Assembly (NCBI GenBank): GCA_019973155.2
Contig: BPQB01000117.1
Coordinates: 1 to 64,000, forward strand
Length of the DNA stretch: 64,000 nt
Direction of reading: 5' to 3'
Source: Phanerochaete sordida
Lineage: Eukaryota; Basidiomycota; Agaricomycetes; Polyporales; Phanerochaetaceae
How positions within the stretch are numbered: the first letter of the stretch is position 1; each line of letters begins with the position of its first letter. Under the pieces are notes generated by a model, which was given only the letters and a program-made list of their open reading frames with translations, did not search any database and was not told where the DNA came from. The position numbers and the translations under genes were made by a program. Shown here piece by piece: positions 47,069 to 58,800 of this stretch.

Positions 47069-47894
47069 ACGACGACGGGTACCCGCTCGAAGCAATCCCA
47101 GAGGGGGAGTATGACATTGCAGACGACGGGACCGCACAGGTAAGTCGTGGCCGGCATGTGCTTGTCGACGGTTATTCATTGGACAGGACGTCGACCGTCC
47201 TGCGCCGGTCACGTCCCGCGAGGCGGACGCCCGGGAACAGTGCGCCGCAGGGGGGCAGCAAGATGACACGACTCTCGGGACGCGACCCGTTCGGCGATTA
47301 CGTGCTCTGTTCGGTCGGCGAAGGACCCACAACGAGCAGATCATTGTCGCGCCTTGTGGCGTCATCATCGCTCGCATGACTTTCTTCGCGTCAGAGTCTG
47401 TCAGCGCAGTGGCGGTATGTGCACGCCGCTCCTTTGTAAAGCCAGGCTCTAATCCGTCTTTGCAGGAGTTCATTCGTCAGGTTTACCGGGAGCTACGGCA
47501 TCGCCCAGACCACGTCTACTTCGACAACAACTGTTTGATGCGACGGCACCTAGACCGGGCTAACGATACGTGGTTCGCCAACATAGGCTTGTCCGTCGAT
47601 CCGTTCCACTTCAACAGCAAGCACAAGAAGACCGACCAGTTCTGCCAGGACTTCTGCAATCCGGCAAGCTTCGGGGAACTGTACGCGGACGACGGCAGCT
47701 GGTTCTTCAACTCCTCGATCGCTGAGCAGACGAACGTCTGGCTTGCCAACTACAACTCCGTCCTTCGCGAGATGCGCGTCGAGAGGTTCAACTTTTTCCT
47801 CGACGAGATGATCATCCGGAGGAACCGCCAGACGATCGCGAAGCTCGACCGCGAGGGAGCTCTTCCTGTTACTTGGCCTGACTCTCAGCTCTAA
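45482..47894 (+). CDS. CxC5/CxC6 cysteine-cluster protein associated with KDZ transposons
   Basis: Seven exons (45482-45830, 45884-46036, 46090-46246, 46304-46629, 46682-47139, 47187-47414, 47466-47894) give 699 residues in one frame. The CxC5-type block runs from WPAHHWCHNPDCNK through VVVFTLTHGAVPATSNHLYC, CNTNYHHNYS and GEHQFVERRLINMW. The CxC6-type block is GVTIGHPCCASPGCEVPL, then RHRFCPEHV and CAVSDCDRPV. An Asp-rich run (residues ~440) follows. The C-terminal region has PCGVIIARMTFFASE, FDNNC, VDPFHFNSKHKKTDQFC and NSSIAEQTNVW, where acidic and His/Cys residues recall a nuclease-like fold. Such proteins accompany Kyakuja-Dileera-Zisupton transposases in Agaricomycetes. No KDZ transposase is visible here. 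The gene appears intact. Its molecular role is not established. Confidence 0.8.
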
Positions 47895-48239
47895 TAACCT
47901 GCGCCTTGTCATTTACTTCGCTTTGTATCCGTAGACCATTCTGTTTCGTTTTTCGTATCTGATTTACTTCGTTCCGTACACATGGAAGGCATGCATCCGA
48001 TGTGATGCCGCACAGCGATGCGTCGGCCCACCCACTACCGTCCGCTGATGTCATGGCCACTGTCTCGTCATCGCATCGACCCGTGGGAAACCAACCTTTT
48101 GGCCCGTTTTATAAAGAGCGGGGCGACGGCACGACCACCTCGCCTCGTCTTTCTCCCCCCCCACCATCTCGCCCTCCCTTCTTACCCCTCTGTGCTACCT
48201 CTCCCACTACCCACCTCTCAGGCTCCCTGCCCGCTCATC
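47895..48239. other. Short intergenic gap
   Basis: No gene. The gap may hold the promoter of the Cys-rich gene. Confidence 0.4.
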
Positions 48240-49466
48240 ATGAAAAGGGAATTCCGCCGAGAGGACTACCTCCAGAGCCTCGCCCTGCTAGTTTGCACCA
48301 CCTGCAACAACCCGGCCAACATAAGATACGTCTCCGACCCAGAGAAGAAGACTTCTGGACACTTTACCAGCTCGGTGCGCATAACCTGGAGATGTTTGTC
48401 CTGCCATTCACCGTGTCTATTCCAGTGCTTCTGCGCCTCCAAATATTTCTTCCGCACTCTCATTCCCGATGCGGAGAAAGACGAAAACCGCAGAGCCGCC
48501 GCTGAGAAGCGGGAAAGGGAGAAGCGTCAGGCGGACGCTGAGAAGCAGGCAAAGCGCCGTGCCGCCGCAGAGAAGCGGGCAAGGGACAAGCGCGAGGGCG
48601 CCGCTCAGAAACAGGCGAGGCTCCTTCAGGCGAGGCTCCTTCAAAGGGAAGCTCCCCTCTCTCCTCCGATCTTTTGTCCCCGCGGTCGTTGTACCTATCG
48701 CGGGAACAAACTTTGCCACTCGGGCCTGTGCAAGAGTCACTGCGAGATCCGCGGTGAAAAGTGCCAGATCCATCGCGTGTCCCCCTACTCTGTCCCCGAC
48801 TTTGGCGCCCAGGATCCTGCCGGACGTGACCCTCGTCTTCCTTCTCCCGCCCTCCCCGTCTCTCGCGCCCGGCATCCTGCCGGACATCCTCCCCGTCTTC
48901 CTTCTCGTGCCCTGGATCCCGCCCCGGAGCCGACGATCGCCAGGCCCTTGCATGTGTCGTCTCTCCGTCGGATTCCTCTCAGGCCCTTTCCAATGCCATC
49001 TCCTTCTCCTCGTCGATCTCCAGTCCAGCGAATGTCCCTACCGCCCGACAACTCTCCCGTGGTCGACCTCTGCTCTCCAGACATGCCTCAGTCCATGCCG
49101 CCTGGACTGGGTCGGAGCCGAGCTAACCCTATCGTTCTCGACGACGGCTCTGGCGACGACGACGACGGCTTCACGAACGGCGTCGGTACCTCTCATCTTC
49201 CTGGCTCAGACGCTGCCGGTCCGTCTCGGCTTCCTCGCGCCCGTGCCAGAGGCTCCGACCTCGACGTCGCCGTGCCCGGGCCGTCTCGGCTTCCTGGCTC
49301 CGACTTCACCGTCTCCGGTCCATCTCACGCTGCCGGTCCGTCTCGGCTTCCTCGCGCTCGTCCCAGAGGCTCCGGCTTCAACGTCGCCGGTCCGTCTCGC
49401 CCCAGCGACTACGACTTTAGTCTCGGTCTTGGTGTCGGTCTCGGTCTCGGTCTCAAGTTTCAGTAA
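48240..49466 (+). CDS. Cys-rich, coiled-coil and disordered protein of unknown function
   Basis: A single-exon frame of 408 residues from ATG 48240. An upstream in-frame extension to 48018 lacks coding character. Residues 1-75 hold CTTCNNP..., WRCLSCHSPCLFQCFC. Then comes a charged helical stretch built on repeats of AAEKR(E/A)R(E/D)KR(Q/E), and a second Cys/His cluster CPRGRCTYRGNKLCHSGLC, KSHCEIRGEKCQIH. The last 200 residues are Pro/Ser/Arg-rich. They contain two hydrophobic-acidic motifs that resemble SUMO-interacting motifs (PVVDLCSPD and NPIVLDDGSGDDDD), repeated AGPSRLPRARPRG units and a Leu/Gly tail. The paired Cys clusters suggest zinc binding. The family is not recognised. It lies between the CxC gene and the retrotransposon and could belong to a mobile element. 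Confidence 0.5.
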   Translation: MKREFRREDYLQSLALLVCTTCNNPANIRYVSDPEKKTSGHFTSSVRITWRCLSCHSPCLFQCFCASKYFFRTLIPDAEKDENRRAAAEKREREKRQADAEKQAKRRAAAEKRARDKREGAAQKQARLLQARLLQREAPLSPPIFCPRGRCTYRGNKLCHSGLCKSHCEIRGEKCQIHRVSPYSVPDFGAQDPAGRDPRLPSPALPVSRARHPAGHPPRLPSRALDPAPEPTIARPLHVSSLRRIPLRPFPMPSPSPRRSPVQRMSLPPDNSPVVDLCSPDMPQSMPPGLGRSRANPIVLDDGSGDDDDGFTNGVGTSHLPGSDAAGPSRLPRARARGSDLDVAVPGPSRLPGSDFTVSGPSHAAGPSRLPRARPRGSGFNVAGPSRPSDYDFSLGLGVGLGLGLKFQ

Positions 49467-49750
49467 TTCTAGCCTGGGTCGTTGTCTCGATTACGGTGAT
49501 ACCCCATGATCCTCTCGATACTCAATCACGTCTATCGTCCTCTACGCTCGTTGGCTGGTTTTATAGTGGCCGTCTTTCACTGTCTTTACTGTGTTATCCC
49601 TCGTTTCGGACCCGCAAAGTCTTAGTCGTCTTCATTCATATTCTGTAGTGTCCTGTACGATATTTAGTGTCCTGTATCGCGTCCTGGGCCTCATTGGCAC
49701 AATACTATAACTGTACCGTCTCCCTCGGTACGAGATTGTTATCCGACATT
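49467..49750. other. Intergenic, no gene seen
   Basis: AT-richer sequence after the Cys-rich gene, with repeated GTGTCCTGTA words. No gene. Confidence 0.35.
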
Positions 49751-49764
49751 ACCAGGCCTCGCCT

Positions 49765-49856
49765 GCCCCCACATTGCAAGGACATTGCGGGGACATTGCG
49801 GGGATCCCGGGACATTGCGGAGACTTCGCTGTTTCGAATCCGTGCCAGGGCACATT
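49765..49856 (+). repeat. Short tandem repeat ending in a tRNA-like B-box
   Basis: The word GGACATTGCGG occurs four times in slightly varied form. It is followed by TTTCGAATCCGTGCCAGGGCA, which resembles the end of the repeats at 43.6 and 44.4 kb. Confidence 0.45.
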
Positions 49857-49928
49857 GTTACATATCTCAAGAGGGTCATTTTACAGAGGTGCCTAATGAA
49901 AAGCATACAGCGTGGACCATGAGCTATC

Positions 49929-51550
49929 CTACTGGCATATTACCGCTTCGGCCAGGGCCTCGATCTCAGCATGGAAGTTCCGCGATCGTTTGGCCTCGTA
50001 TCGCAAGGCTTTGCGCCATTGCTGAGCCGTGCGCAACTTCAGCGCCGCCGTGTCTCCAGTCCGCACGGCATCTTCGAGAAGATTCCGTCGCGTGACGAAC
50101 CACTCCTCGTTCTGCCTCGTCCAGTACCCGACGTCCATGCCGCTTTCACGCCAGGTCGAGTCCTTGGGCCACCACGAGCTGTCCGATGCGGATCTATCCT
50201 TGTCGTCTGTTTCGGCTGTCACCGACCGATTCATATGAGGTCAAGTGATGAACTCACTGGCGTAGATGCGGTACACGCCGCAGATCGCAAACAGCTCTTC
50301 TTCCGAGAGCGTATCGTCCTCGTGCGCGACGTCTCCAAGCAGCTGCACGTGCTTCTGCGAAGAATCGCTTGGCCCGAGCAAGACCCTCTGGAGGTCGACG
50401 TCTTCGTAGGCCAGGCGCCAGACGATGCCGCCTCGCATGAGCGCCGCGCGTCCGTGGAGACGTCCCAGGACCGCGCGCCGCTGGCGCTCGTACAAACCGT
50501 AGTCGAGCGGAGTCGGTCGGTAGTCTGGTTCGCGGTAGCCTAGGCCGCTCCACCCGCCTTCCGCCCTGTTTGGAATGGCCGGGGCTCCTGCCGACGAGGG
50601 CGGGCGTGACGACCGGGCCAGGGTGGAGAACGCGATCCCCCGCCTGATCATCTCCTCCACGGTCCCGTCCTGATCTGGGTCCCAGCCACGCCGAACGGTC
50701 TCCAACGCCGTCGTGGCGCTACAGACTGTCAATAGCCATCCTCGGCGACGCCCGCCATCTGCGGTTTTCATGACGTAGGTTCCGCCAAACTTTGCGGCGA
50801 TGTACGCGCCAGCGTTGTGCTTGAGTGCTTGGTAGCGATGGTTTTCCTTCGAGAGATCGGAGAGCTGGGGGGCGGGAGATCCATCCGAGATGCCTGTAAC
50901 GAAGTCACATATCGCGGGCAGCTCTGGTCCGTTGAAGACGCCGGCGGCTGTCATGTGTGCCAGCATCCGCAAGACGGTCGGCTCCCTCAAGAGCCTCTCC
51001 CCGTCCTCTCTATCGACCGGCACGTACGGCAGGTCTACCCGCACGCCGTATCGAGCGGCGAGAACATCCAGCAGCGACTCCGGCTCCGGGTCAACGCGTT
51101 GCGCGCCGTGCTCGTCGGGCCTCCAGAGCAGGAGGCCGTCTCCAGCAAGGGCGTTCCGCGTGCCAGAACGGGATTCGCCCCCGGCGCGGTCGCCATCAGG
51201 CTCATCGAAGGCAAAGTCGTCGTCGTCGATATCTGCAAAGTCGTCGTCGTCGAAGTTGGGAACGAGCTGGTCCCAACCCTCGAACGAGCTGTCGTTGTGC
51301 GACTCGTCGTCAGGGTCGAAGAGCAGAGAGACGTCCCACTCGTGCCGCATGCTATTGTATACCCGATGTTTCTCATTTGTGTCTCGCCAGAGAGCCTGGT
51401 AGCACCTGCTCGACACCCGCTCTCGCAACCAGTAGTCGCGAACCTTGACCCAGTGGTAGACTGCCGGGCCCTTGCGAGTCGGGTATGGCTTTGCCTTCTC
51501 TTCGGACTCTCTTCTCAGTCGTTTCTCGCGCTGGTTCGACGACTCATTCG
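49929..51550 (-). CDS. Unrecognised protein, possibly 5'-truncated by a retrotransposon
   Basis: Two exons are well supported: 50258-51550 (start side uncertain) and 49929-50215, joined across a 42-nt intron (GTGAGT...ACAG). The joined frame reads IYATETDDKDRSAS. Features are a basic coiled start (NQREKRLRRESEEKAKPYP, VYHWVKVRDYWLRERV), an acidic run (FDDDDFADIDDDDFAFDEPDGD), a conserved-looking centre (RMLAHMTAAGVFNGPELPAI, RRGWLLTVCSATTALETVRRGW) and a Trp-rich C-terminus (SWWPKDSTWRESGMDVGYW). It may belong to a repeated, possibly element-linked, family of Agaricomycete hypotheticals, but I cannot name it. Upstream, another exon-like piece (51603-51655) ends at an in-frame stop. The putative LTR begins at 51696, so the true 5' end may have been cut off. 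Confidence 0.55.
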
Positions 51551-51903
51551 CTATCGTGCGTCAAAATTGTTTGACACAAGATATGGATGATTTGAGTCTG
51601 ACCTTGCGCTTTCAGCAAAGCGTGGGAGTTCGTCTCCGCTTTTGGGCAAGGGCACTAGCTAGGACCTAGAGTAAGTAGATAGGCTTATTATGTACTGTAA
51701 GGTTTGAAGTATGGGCTCAGAAGAGCCAAGGACTAAGTCAGGGTAAGCAAGGAATACTGTAGAATGTCGTAGACTACCGTAGAACTTGCTGGAACCTTGC
51801 GGATTTTGGACCAGAACCTGGACTTCCAGGACTTGTAGTAAAAGAACCTTGTAGATTAGTATAGAACCATGTAGAATAGTGTAGAACCTACTCTCTGGCA
51901 GGC

Positions 51904-51911
51904 TTTATAAA
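51904..51911 (+). promoter_or_regulatory. TATA box inside the putative LTR
   Basis: TTTATAAA, about 210 bases into the LTR, suits an internal RNA polymerase II start that would define U3 and R. Confidence 0.4.
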
Positions 51912-52130
51912 CCTCCAGATGAGCTTTTGGCAATCTAAGCCTCCCGTTACCCAGTTCTTCTCGGTACCGTGACCAGCTTCAGTGTCTTGTGCGTTGTCCT
52001 TGCTGCAGTGTAGGCTGTAGCTTGTGTGTTCTTTGCCGTACGTCTTTGTGTGTTGCTCGCGAGTCTAGTGAAGTCCATCTACCTACGGTAGGTGTCGGTG
52101 GTAAGCTAGCGTCTCGCTCGAGGGTTCAAC

Positions 52131-52224
52131 GCTCTAGTCCGGCAAGGTAGCCCGGTGTCGAGTGTGTTTGTGTTGTCGTCTGTGCTGCGCGCTCTAGTCC
52201 GGCAAGGTAGCCCGGTGTCGAGTG
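52131..52224 (+). repeat. 60-bp tandem duplication in the LTR
   Basis: GCTCTAGTCCGGCAAGGTAG and the following CCCGGTGTCGAGTG occur at 52131 and again at 52191, exactly 60 bases apart. Confidence 0.85.
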
Positions 52225-52396
52225 CTTTTGTGTCTGTGCTTGTCTGTTGGACCTTCGTGCCTGTTGCCGTACTTTGTTTGTGTTGCGTACTTTGTCTTCG
52301 GACGCACTTTAGAGCTCGTAGCTCGGTGTAGCTTAGAGGTAGCCAGGCTTCTCTTTGTTGCATTTCTAGGACCTTTGTTTGTACTTTGTGTTGGAT

Positions 52397-52418
52397 CTCT
52401 TACAGGACAGCCTGTAAG
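52397..52418 (+). other. Hairpin at the LTR/leader junction
   Basis: CTTACAGG-ACAG-CCTGTAAG is a perfect 8-bp stem with a 4-base loop spanning the proposed 3' border of the LTR, where a primer-binding site is expected. No tRNA match was recognised. Confidence 0.6.
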
Positions 52419-52878
52419 CAGATCTTCTTGGACTTCCCCTTTCCCACCTTTCGGTGCGACCCTTTTGACCCTCCAACCCTCTACATCCACGCCCTGAACC
52501 CCACTCAAAGCATACCTCCCCGAACGACCGAGGCAGAAGCTGACCAACGTCAAGTCCGCCTAACTCGGTTTCCCCTTCTTATACTCCTAAGTATTTGAGG
52601 GAGGATAAACGCACGTTATCTGGAGCCCACCGCGAGGGGGATCTTGATTCGGGTTTATCCCTGTTTGTGTGCTTGGAGGCTCTCCGTCGCCCCCACCTAC
52701 GCCGTTGTCGTCAGCACCTACGTCGGTGCCTTCGTTGCCTAGTTCGTCGTCGCGATCTACATCGCCCACGCCACGTGTGTCACCAGAACACACGCTCACG
52801 TCCCACATTCCTCCCGCGTCACACGTGCTACCAGAGCACGTTCCTACGTCCCACCTCCCTACGTCTACGCCAGTCACT
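52405..52878 (+). other. Retrotransposon leader before ORF1
   Basis: This is non-coding between the LTR and the first ATG of ORF1. The frame of ORF1 is open from 52648 but has no ATG until 52879. Confidence 0.5.
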
Positions 52879-55800
52879 ATGCCGCCGATGTTTGCGCCAC
52901 AGGGCCAAGGCCAGCCGCAAGGTCAGCAAGGTCAGCAAGGCCAGCAAGGCCAGCAAGGTCAGCCCCAGCAGAACCCACCTCAAGGAGGAGGAGTTCCAGG
53001 TGCTGCTCCCGTTGCTCCAGGAGGAGGAGGAGTTGTAGATCTTCCTCTTCCCGGCAACAAAGGTGCTCCAAGGAAGTTTAAGGGCAAGCATTCGGAAGTG
53101 CTTCCCTTCCTTTACTTCTACGACCGCCTTTGTCAGAAGCATAACGTCACTTCCGACCGCGACAGGGTCGAGAGCGTTACGCAGTACTGTTCTCGTAGTG
53201 TGGCCAAGTTTATGGAAGGCTTGGCAAGCTACCAGACCCCCAACTGGAATGCCTTTTCCTGCGACATCAAGAAGTACTATGAAGCGGATAAGGATTCCAA
53301 GCGTTTTGCCACCCGCGATCTCCAGAAGCTCGCTCAGCGTTCGCGTTCCAAGCCTATCAGAACGATCAAGGCCTGGAACAAGTACATGCGCGACTTCATA
53401 CGGATCGGTGGTTGGTTGAAGCAGAACAGCATCTTGTCCGACCGGGATTACAAGTACTACTTCTGGATGGGGATTCCAGAAGCGTTCCGGGACAAGGTCG
53501 AGTCTAGGCTCGTCGCTATACTGCCCAACCATGACCTGTCAGAGCCCTTCGAGGTGGACAATGTCATCAACGTTGCAGAGTCTCTCCTGCATCGACGCCG
53601 CTTCGACCAGGACCGCATAGTCTCCGAGGCGGAGACTGGTGACTCTGACACTGCAGTCACTACGTCGTCTGATAGCTCAGACTCTGAGTCAGACAACGAC
53701 TTGTCTGAGGATGACAAGGTCAAGAAGAAGAAGAAGAGAAGGAGCAAGAGCAGGGAGTCGTCAAGGACGACAGGGTCAAAGAGGGCGAAGCTCCATACGA
53801 CCAAGAAGACCGTTAAGCGTACGGTCAGGATCAAGTCACCGGAACCGGAAGAGGTCTCAAGCAGTGACTCTGATACCCCGCCGTCACGCATGACGCGTCG
53901 TAAGCCTACCCCTGTCAAGGCCCAGCCCAAGGACGATCTGGAGATGGAGGAGTTGATCGCGCAAATGAAGAAGATGCAGATCGACGATCCTGCCTACGCA
54001 GTCTCTTACTTCCGGGCGGTCAATCGGAACCCCTTGGTTAAGGAGATCTTGGCGGCTCCAGTAGATCGGCGTCAGGCCCCAGCTCCAGCAGCATCGGTTG
54101 CGCCAAAGCCCAGGGCATACGAGCGTGATGCGCCACCTCACCTAGCGCCCAGCGTAGCAGCATACCCAGGCAGGCCAGAGGACCGCACATGCTATGGGTG
54201 TGGTGGCCTCGGGCATACAATGAACCGTTGCGATGTGCTGCAAGAGTACTTCAGCAAGGGGACTATCACCAGAGACGAGAGAGGCTTCATCTCTCTGGCT
54301 AATGGTTCACCATTGTACCGTCGGCGTGGCGAGGATTGGGTCTCCGCCATCAAGCGTGTCACTGCCCCTCAAACTAACTATGTGTCAGTTAGGGCAGCAC
54401 AGAAGGCAGACAAACCTAAAGCTCCACGTGCGTCCAAGAATAGGCCCGTCGTGCAGTACTACAGCTGTGACTCAGACTCTTCTTCCGAGGAGGAGGATGA
54501 AGAGCAGCAAGCCAACGACGAGTCCGACGCTGAGGTGTTTGAGGTCACACGAGGAGAGAAGGGCATCACGTCCAATCGGAAGGAGCGTTTCGATGGAGTA
54601 TGGCTCCCTACGTCCAAGGAACTGGAGGAGAGGCGGAAGAAGCAGAACCTTCCCCCTACCGCCTTCAGGCGTGGACCTCCGCGAGGTGCTCGTGGTGAAG
54701 CAGGACCAAGCCAGGTGCAGGTACCCACTCCAGTACCGGTGCCAGTGCCAGTGCCTGTTCATAACCCTGCGCCAGTCCCTATCGACGTGGCACCACCGGC
54801 CTTCAACCCCAACGACGACGACGCCTTCATGGAAGACCTGACCAAGCCTCGACCTTCCACCAAGGGTAAGTCGCGAACGGAACCGCTGCGTGACTCCACC
54901 AATGTGAGGGCCAAGCCTGCAAGCTCCAAGACCGACGTCGAAGGAGCCCAGCGACGACAGCCTCGACGCTCGGAGGTTCAAGCACAGTCGGACCCCAAGG
55001 ATATGCTGGCCAAAGTCCTGAATGCTCCCATCACTATAGCAGTTGGAGAACTGCTGGGAGTATCCAAGGAAATGGCTCAGCAGGTCCAGGACGTCATCAA
55101 GCCGAAGAACGCGTCGGGCAAGCCTAAGGGAGAAGAGAAGGCAGTGGTCACACAGTATGAGGCTAGGCCTAGCCTTAGCGATGCTCAGACCTGTGCCACC
55201 GCCACTACCTTTCCCAGCAGACCCCGAGGACAACTTATTCGGCTCAGGCTTGAGATCGACGGGAACCCTATCACCGCCATTGTGGATACCGGCTCGCAGT
55301 TGAACATTGTCAACCGCCGAGTCTGGCAGTCTACCGTCGGGCGACCTATTGATGTAACCAAGCAGATCGTCATGGGTGACGCCAATGGTGGAGAAGGCAT
55401 CCTGCAAGGCTACGTGTCGGATGTACCCTTGAATTGCGGAGCTGTCACTACGTTCGCCAGCTTGTTCATCGGAACTAAAGCTCCGTTTGACTTGCTGCTC
55501 GGTCGTCCCTGGCAGAGAGGCAATTTCGTCAGCATCGACGAGCGCATCGACGGAACTTACTTGTTGTTCAAGGATCGTTCTATGGTCGTACGGTACGAGG
55601 TGCTGGTTACACCTGAGTACGACGTAGACCCAGCCTTGCAAGAGTACCTGGACAAGACTCACCATCTCGTGAACATGGTGACGGGCGTCGACACAACGGA
55701 CGTCGACCTTGACTTCGAGTTTCGGGCTCCACGGCTCCCTCGAAGGCAAGCAGGCCGAGTCGCTGGCATGTTGCAGACATCTCGCATTCAAGAAGTATCT

Positions 55801-58800
55801 ACGTCAGATGAAGACGAGTACTATACATGCGAGGAGTTTAGCGACTCTGCCGTAGAGGCAGAGCCTAGCCCTACGACCAGCGTCGAAAGTATCGACACGC
55901 TCCGAGAGACCCCGCCGGATAGCGATACCGAAGTCGAGACCTCCGACTCTGGAGACATCAGCCCCGACAGCGATGTCATTCGTTGGCTTGACCTAGAAGA
56001 GCAGCAGGAAGTAGAGAGGTCAGCAACAGACGATGAAGAGTTCGAAATGCGCATGCCTGGTGCTTGGCCCGAGGATCGTACGCGGAGCAGCTCGCCCAGC
56101 GAGAGCGAGAGCTCCCAGGATGACCGTCAACCCAAGGCCGAGGTTCTCTACTCGACCTCTGAAAGAAGGTCTCCTGCTGCGACGCACGCCATGAGTACCG
56201 AAGAAGAGTGCTACGGTGACGAAGATTACTCACCTATCCTCGTGAATGAAGACTCGCGCGTCCCCGAAGGAGGACCGCCCAGGCGAGGATGGTGGGGAGC
56301 CATCTGTAGCGCATTCGGTGCGGCTATCGGACAGAGCTCTAGCCAGGACGCACCTTCGGAACTGCAAGGTCGAGCCCGCGAGCTTGAACGCCAACACGTA
56401 AGCGCCCAGGCAGACGCCGCGCACCGGCGTTGCGACGAGGTGCGCCGCGCTGCGTTGTACGCAACAGACGTCCCGCATGGGCTGGTAGACTTTGAGTGCC
56501 GCCGACGGCCTCTGAAGCGTAAACGTGAGCCTAGTGAGACGAGCGAGAGCGACGTACCTCACGAGCCCGAAGGTGACGAGACGCCCGAGCCGCGGGAGTA
56601 CGTCTTTGCACTGGACGTGCGGCCGCTTGGTGAAGGAGATAGTCAGCAAGCAGTAAGGGTGGAAGAAGCAAGTCAAGACTCACCTGAGCCCAGCGGTGAC
56701 GAAGCTGATGCAGTAGGCGAGGCCCCACTGGACGAGGGCGACAGACGTTTTAGGCTCGGCGATAGGCCGCGCGAGCCCGAAGCTGAGTCTACAGAAGAAG
56801 AGTCAGCAATGCAACAGCTGCCGTTCGTAGAGGAAACGGACGTACCTGGGCATTCTGACACGGATACCAGTAGCAGCGACAGCGAGAGCAGGAACGTGAA
56901 GGTTCGTGCATCTTGGCCCGCTAAGCTGCGCCGTGTACGAGACGCCTTCGATCGCAAGCATTCAGTACTGCGGCGGGCGCGTCGAATCGTTGAGCGCAAT
57001 ATGACGCGCCGTTTGCAGCGTGAGTTGCGTGACATCGATAAGGCTGAACGACGGGAGGGTTTCACCCGGGACCTACATGCCTGGACCGCTGACGAATACC
57101 GAATGCGCTGCAAAGCAGATCATGATCAGCTATGGGACGACTTGAGTGCGGAGGTATGGTCCAAGTCACGCACCTTGATACGCAGCGAGCGTGCGCTGAT
57201 CTTCAAAATGCGGACGGCCGCGCAGAAACAGCGCGCCGCGCAGTGGACCGAGGGTGACCGCCAAGGTACCATTGCGGCAGCGCTGCACGAACGGCGGGGA
57301 ACCTGTGAAGTGTACCATGCAGTCAGTGAGACGGACGGTAGCGACACAGACGACTCACCGCCAAGGCCCAATGCGTCGCCGGCCTCAGTGTACGCGACGA
57401 ACGGCCGCTGTGCGAGGCTTCGTCCGCGTGATGTTCCCGACCCGCTGCGAGCCGGCAACGTCGATATCGAGCGGGCTAGCGAGGAAGAATGGACAGACGC
57501 GGTCAATCGCCGCTGTTCAGCGAACGAAGACCGCGCGTTCCTGCTCTGGCGCCGCCGGATGCGCCGCGCACGAGATGTTCTATGGAAGAAGGTAGAGCAG
57601 CTTGAGTATGCGAGAGACAGAGGGACTCACCTGGCACACGACCGCCGAAAGCGTCGCCGCAAAGCCGAGCTCGTGTTCAACGCTGCGTGTGAAGAAGCGT
57701 CGGGCGAGCTCTGGGTAACCCGGTATATGGCAAGTCTTCAGCTGCGCAACGAGCTGCAGAGCATTGTGCATGCGTTTAAGACACTGCGCACGAGCAGCAC
57801 TGCGCTGCGCGAGCCCGACGTTGAGGAGGCGATGCCCGAAGTTGCGTGTACCAGCGACGAGGACCAGCGCGTGTTCGGCGCGCTGGCGACGACCTATGAC
57901 GCCGACGAAGACAGCGATTCCTCGGCAGATGAGCTGCTGAGAGGAATCGCCGCCCTTCGCATTCAAGACGAAAGTCAGTCCGACGAACTTATGGCGAGCG
58001 ACTCACCTACGAGGCCCACGACGCCCGTTCTGCAAGACTTGGACGCGGTGCCGCAGCCTGGTAACGACCCGCGCCCGCTGACTCGCCAGCGGTGGCGACC
58101 GGACTTGCTGCACGACCCGCTGCGCGCGCAAGATGTCAGACCCGAGCTGGCCAGCGAATACGACTGGCATGCTTACGTCGAAGCGCGACACGACCACGCG
58201 GTGGAGTGCGCGGTACGCGAGTGCCGGGCGGCCTATCGCGCCGCGCAGCGCAAGGAAGACCTGGAGGTAGAACGAGTTAATCAGGCCGAACGAGACGGTA
58301 AGTACTCACCTTGGAACGTGTGGATTGACGCGGCCGAAGACCGACGTCAAGCGGAGCGCGTCTGCGGGTGGGATTGCGACGCGGCGACGGGACAGCTGTG
58401 GGCGCGCCGACGCGCGCTCGAGCAGCAGCTCGCCGACGAGCGCGCCGCGATTCGCGCCGCCTTCCATCCGGAGTTGGCGGTGCCTGCTGACTTGCCAGCA
58501 CCGGAGCCGACCGATCCCGAGGGCCAGGCGTTCGTCGGGCTTGCTGTGCTTGAAGAGGGGCTGCGCGCGGGAGATAGCAGCGCACGCGCAGACAAGGACG
58601 CCCAAGAGGGGGCAGGACCCCTGGCACCCCGTCGCGTGCGCGCAGTTCCCGGGTCTGCGACGCGGACGTACGGCCGTTGGGCCGCGGTGTTGTCTTCAGG
58701 TCTTGGGGAGGAGGTACAGGGGTATCTAGATAGCAATAGAAAAGTGTTATCAGCCCCCACTCTCGAGATATTGGGACGCACCTGTGTGAGCAGTGCCGAA

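Larger units (their letters stand above)
51696..52404 (+). mobile_element. Putative 5' LTR of a Ty3/gypsy retrotransposon
   Basis: It begins TGTAAG and ends CTTACA, a 6-base terminal inverted repeat of the TG...CA type expected of an LTR. It stands directly upstream of a gag-protease ORF. Its length is 709 bp. A TTTATAAA box lies at 51904-51911, and a 60-bp unit is tandemly duplicated from 52131. The word GTAGAA recurs between 51770 and 51890. The 3' LTR lies outside the window, so the borders are inferred and not proven by comparison. TGTAC at 51691-51695 would be one target-site copy if the left border is right. Confidence 0.5.

Noticed and set aside
55613..55662. Possible eleventh antisense intron (GTGAGT donor at 55662)
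   Set aside because: The donor word is present, but the branch and acceptor are weak and it lies apart from the ladder.
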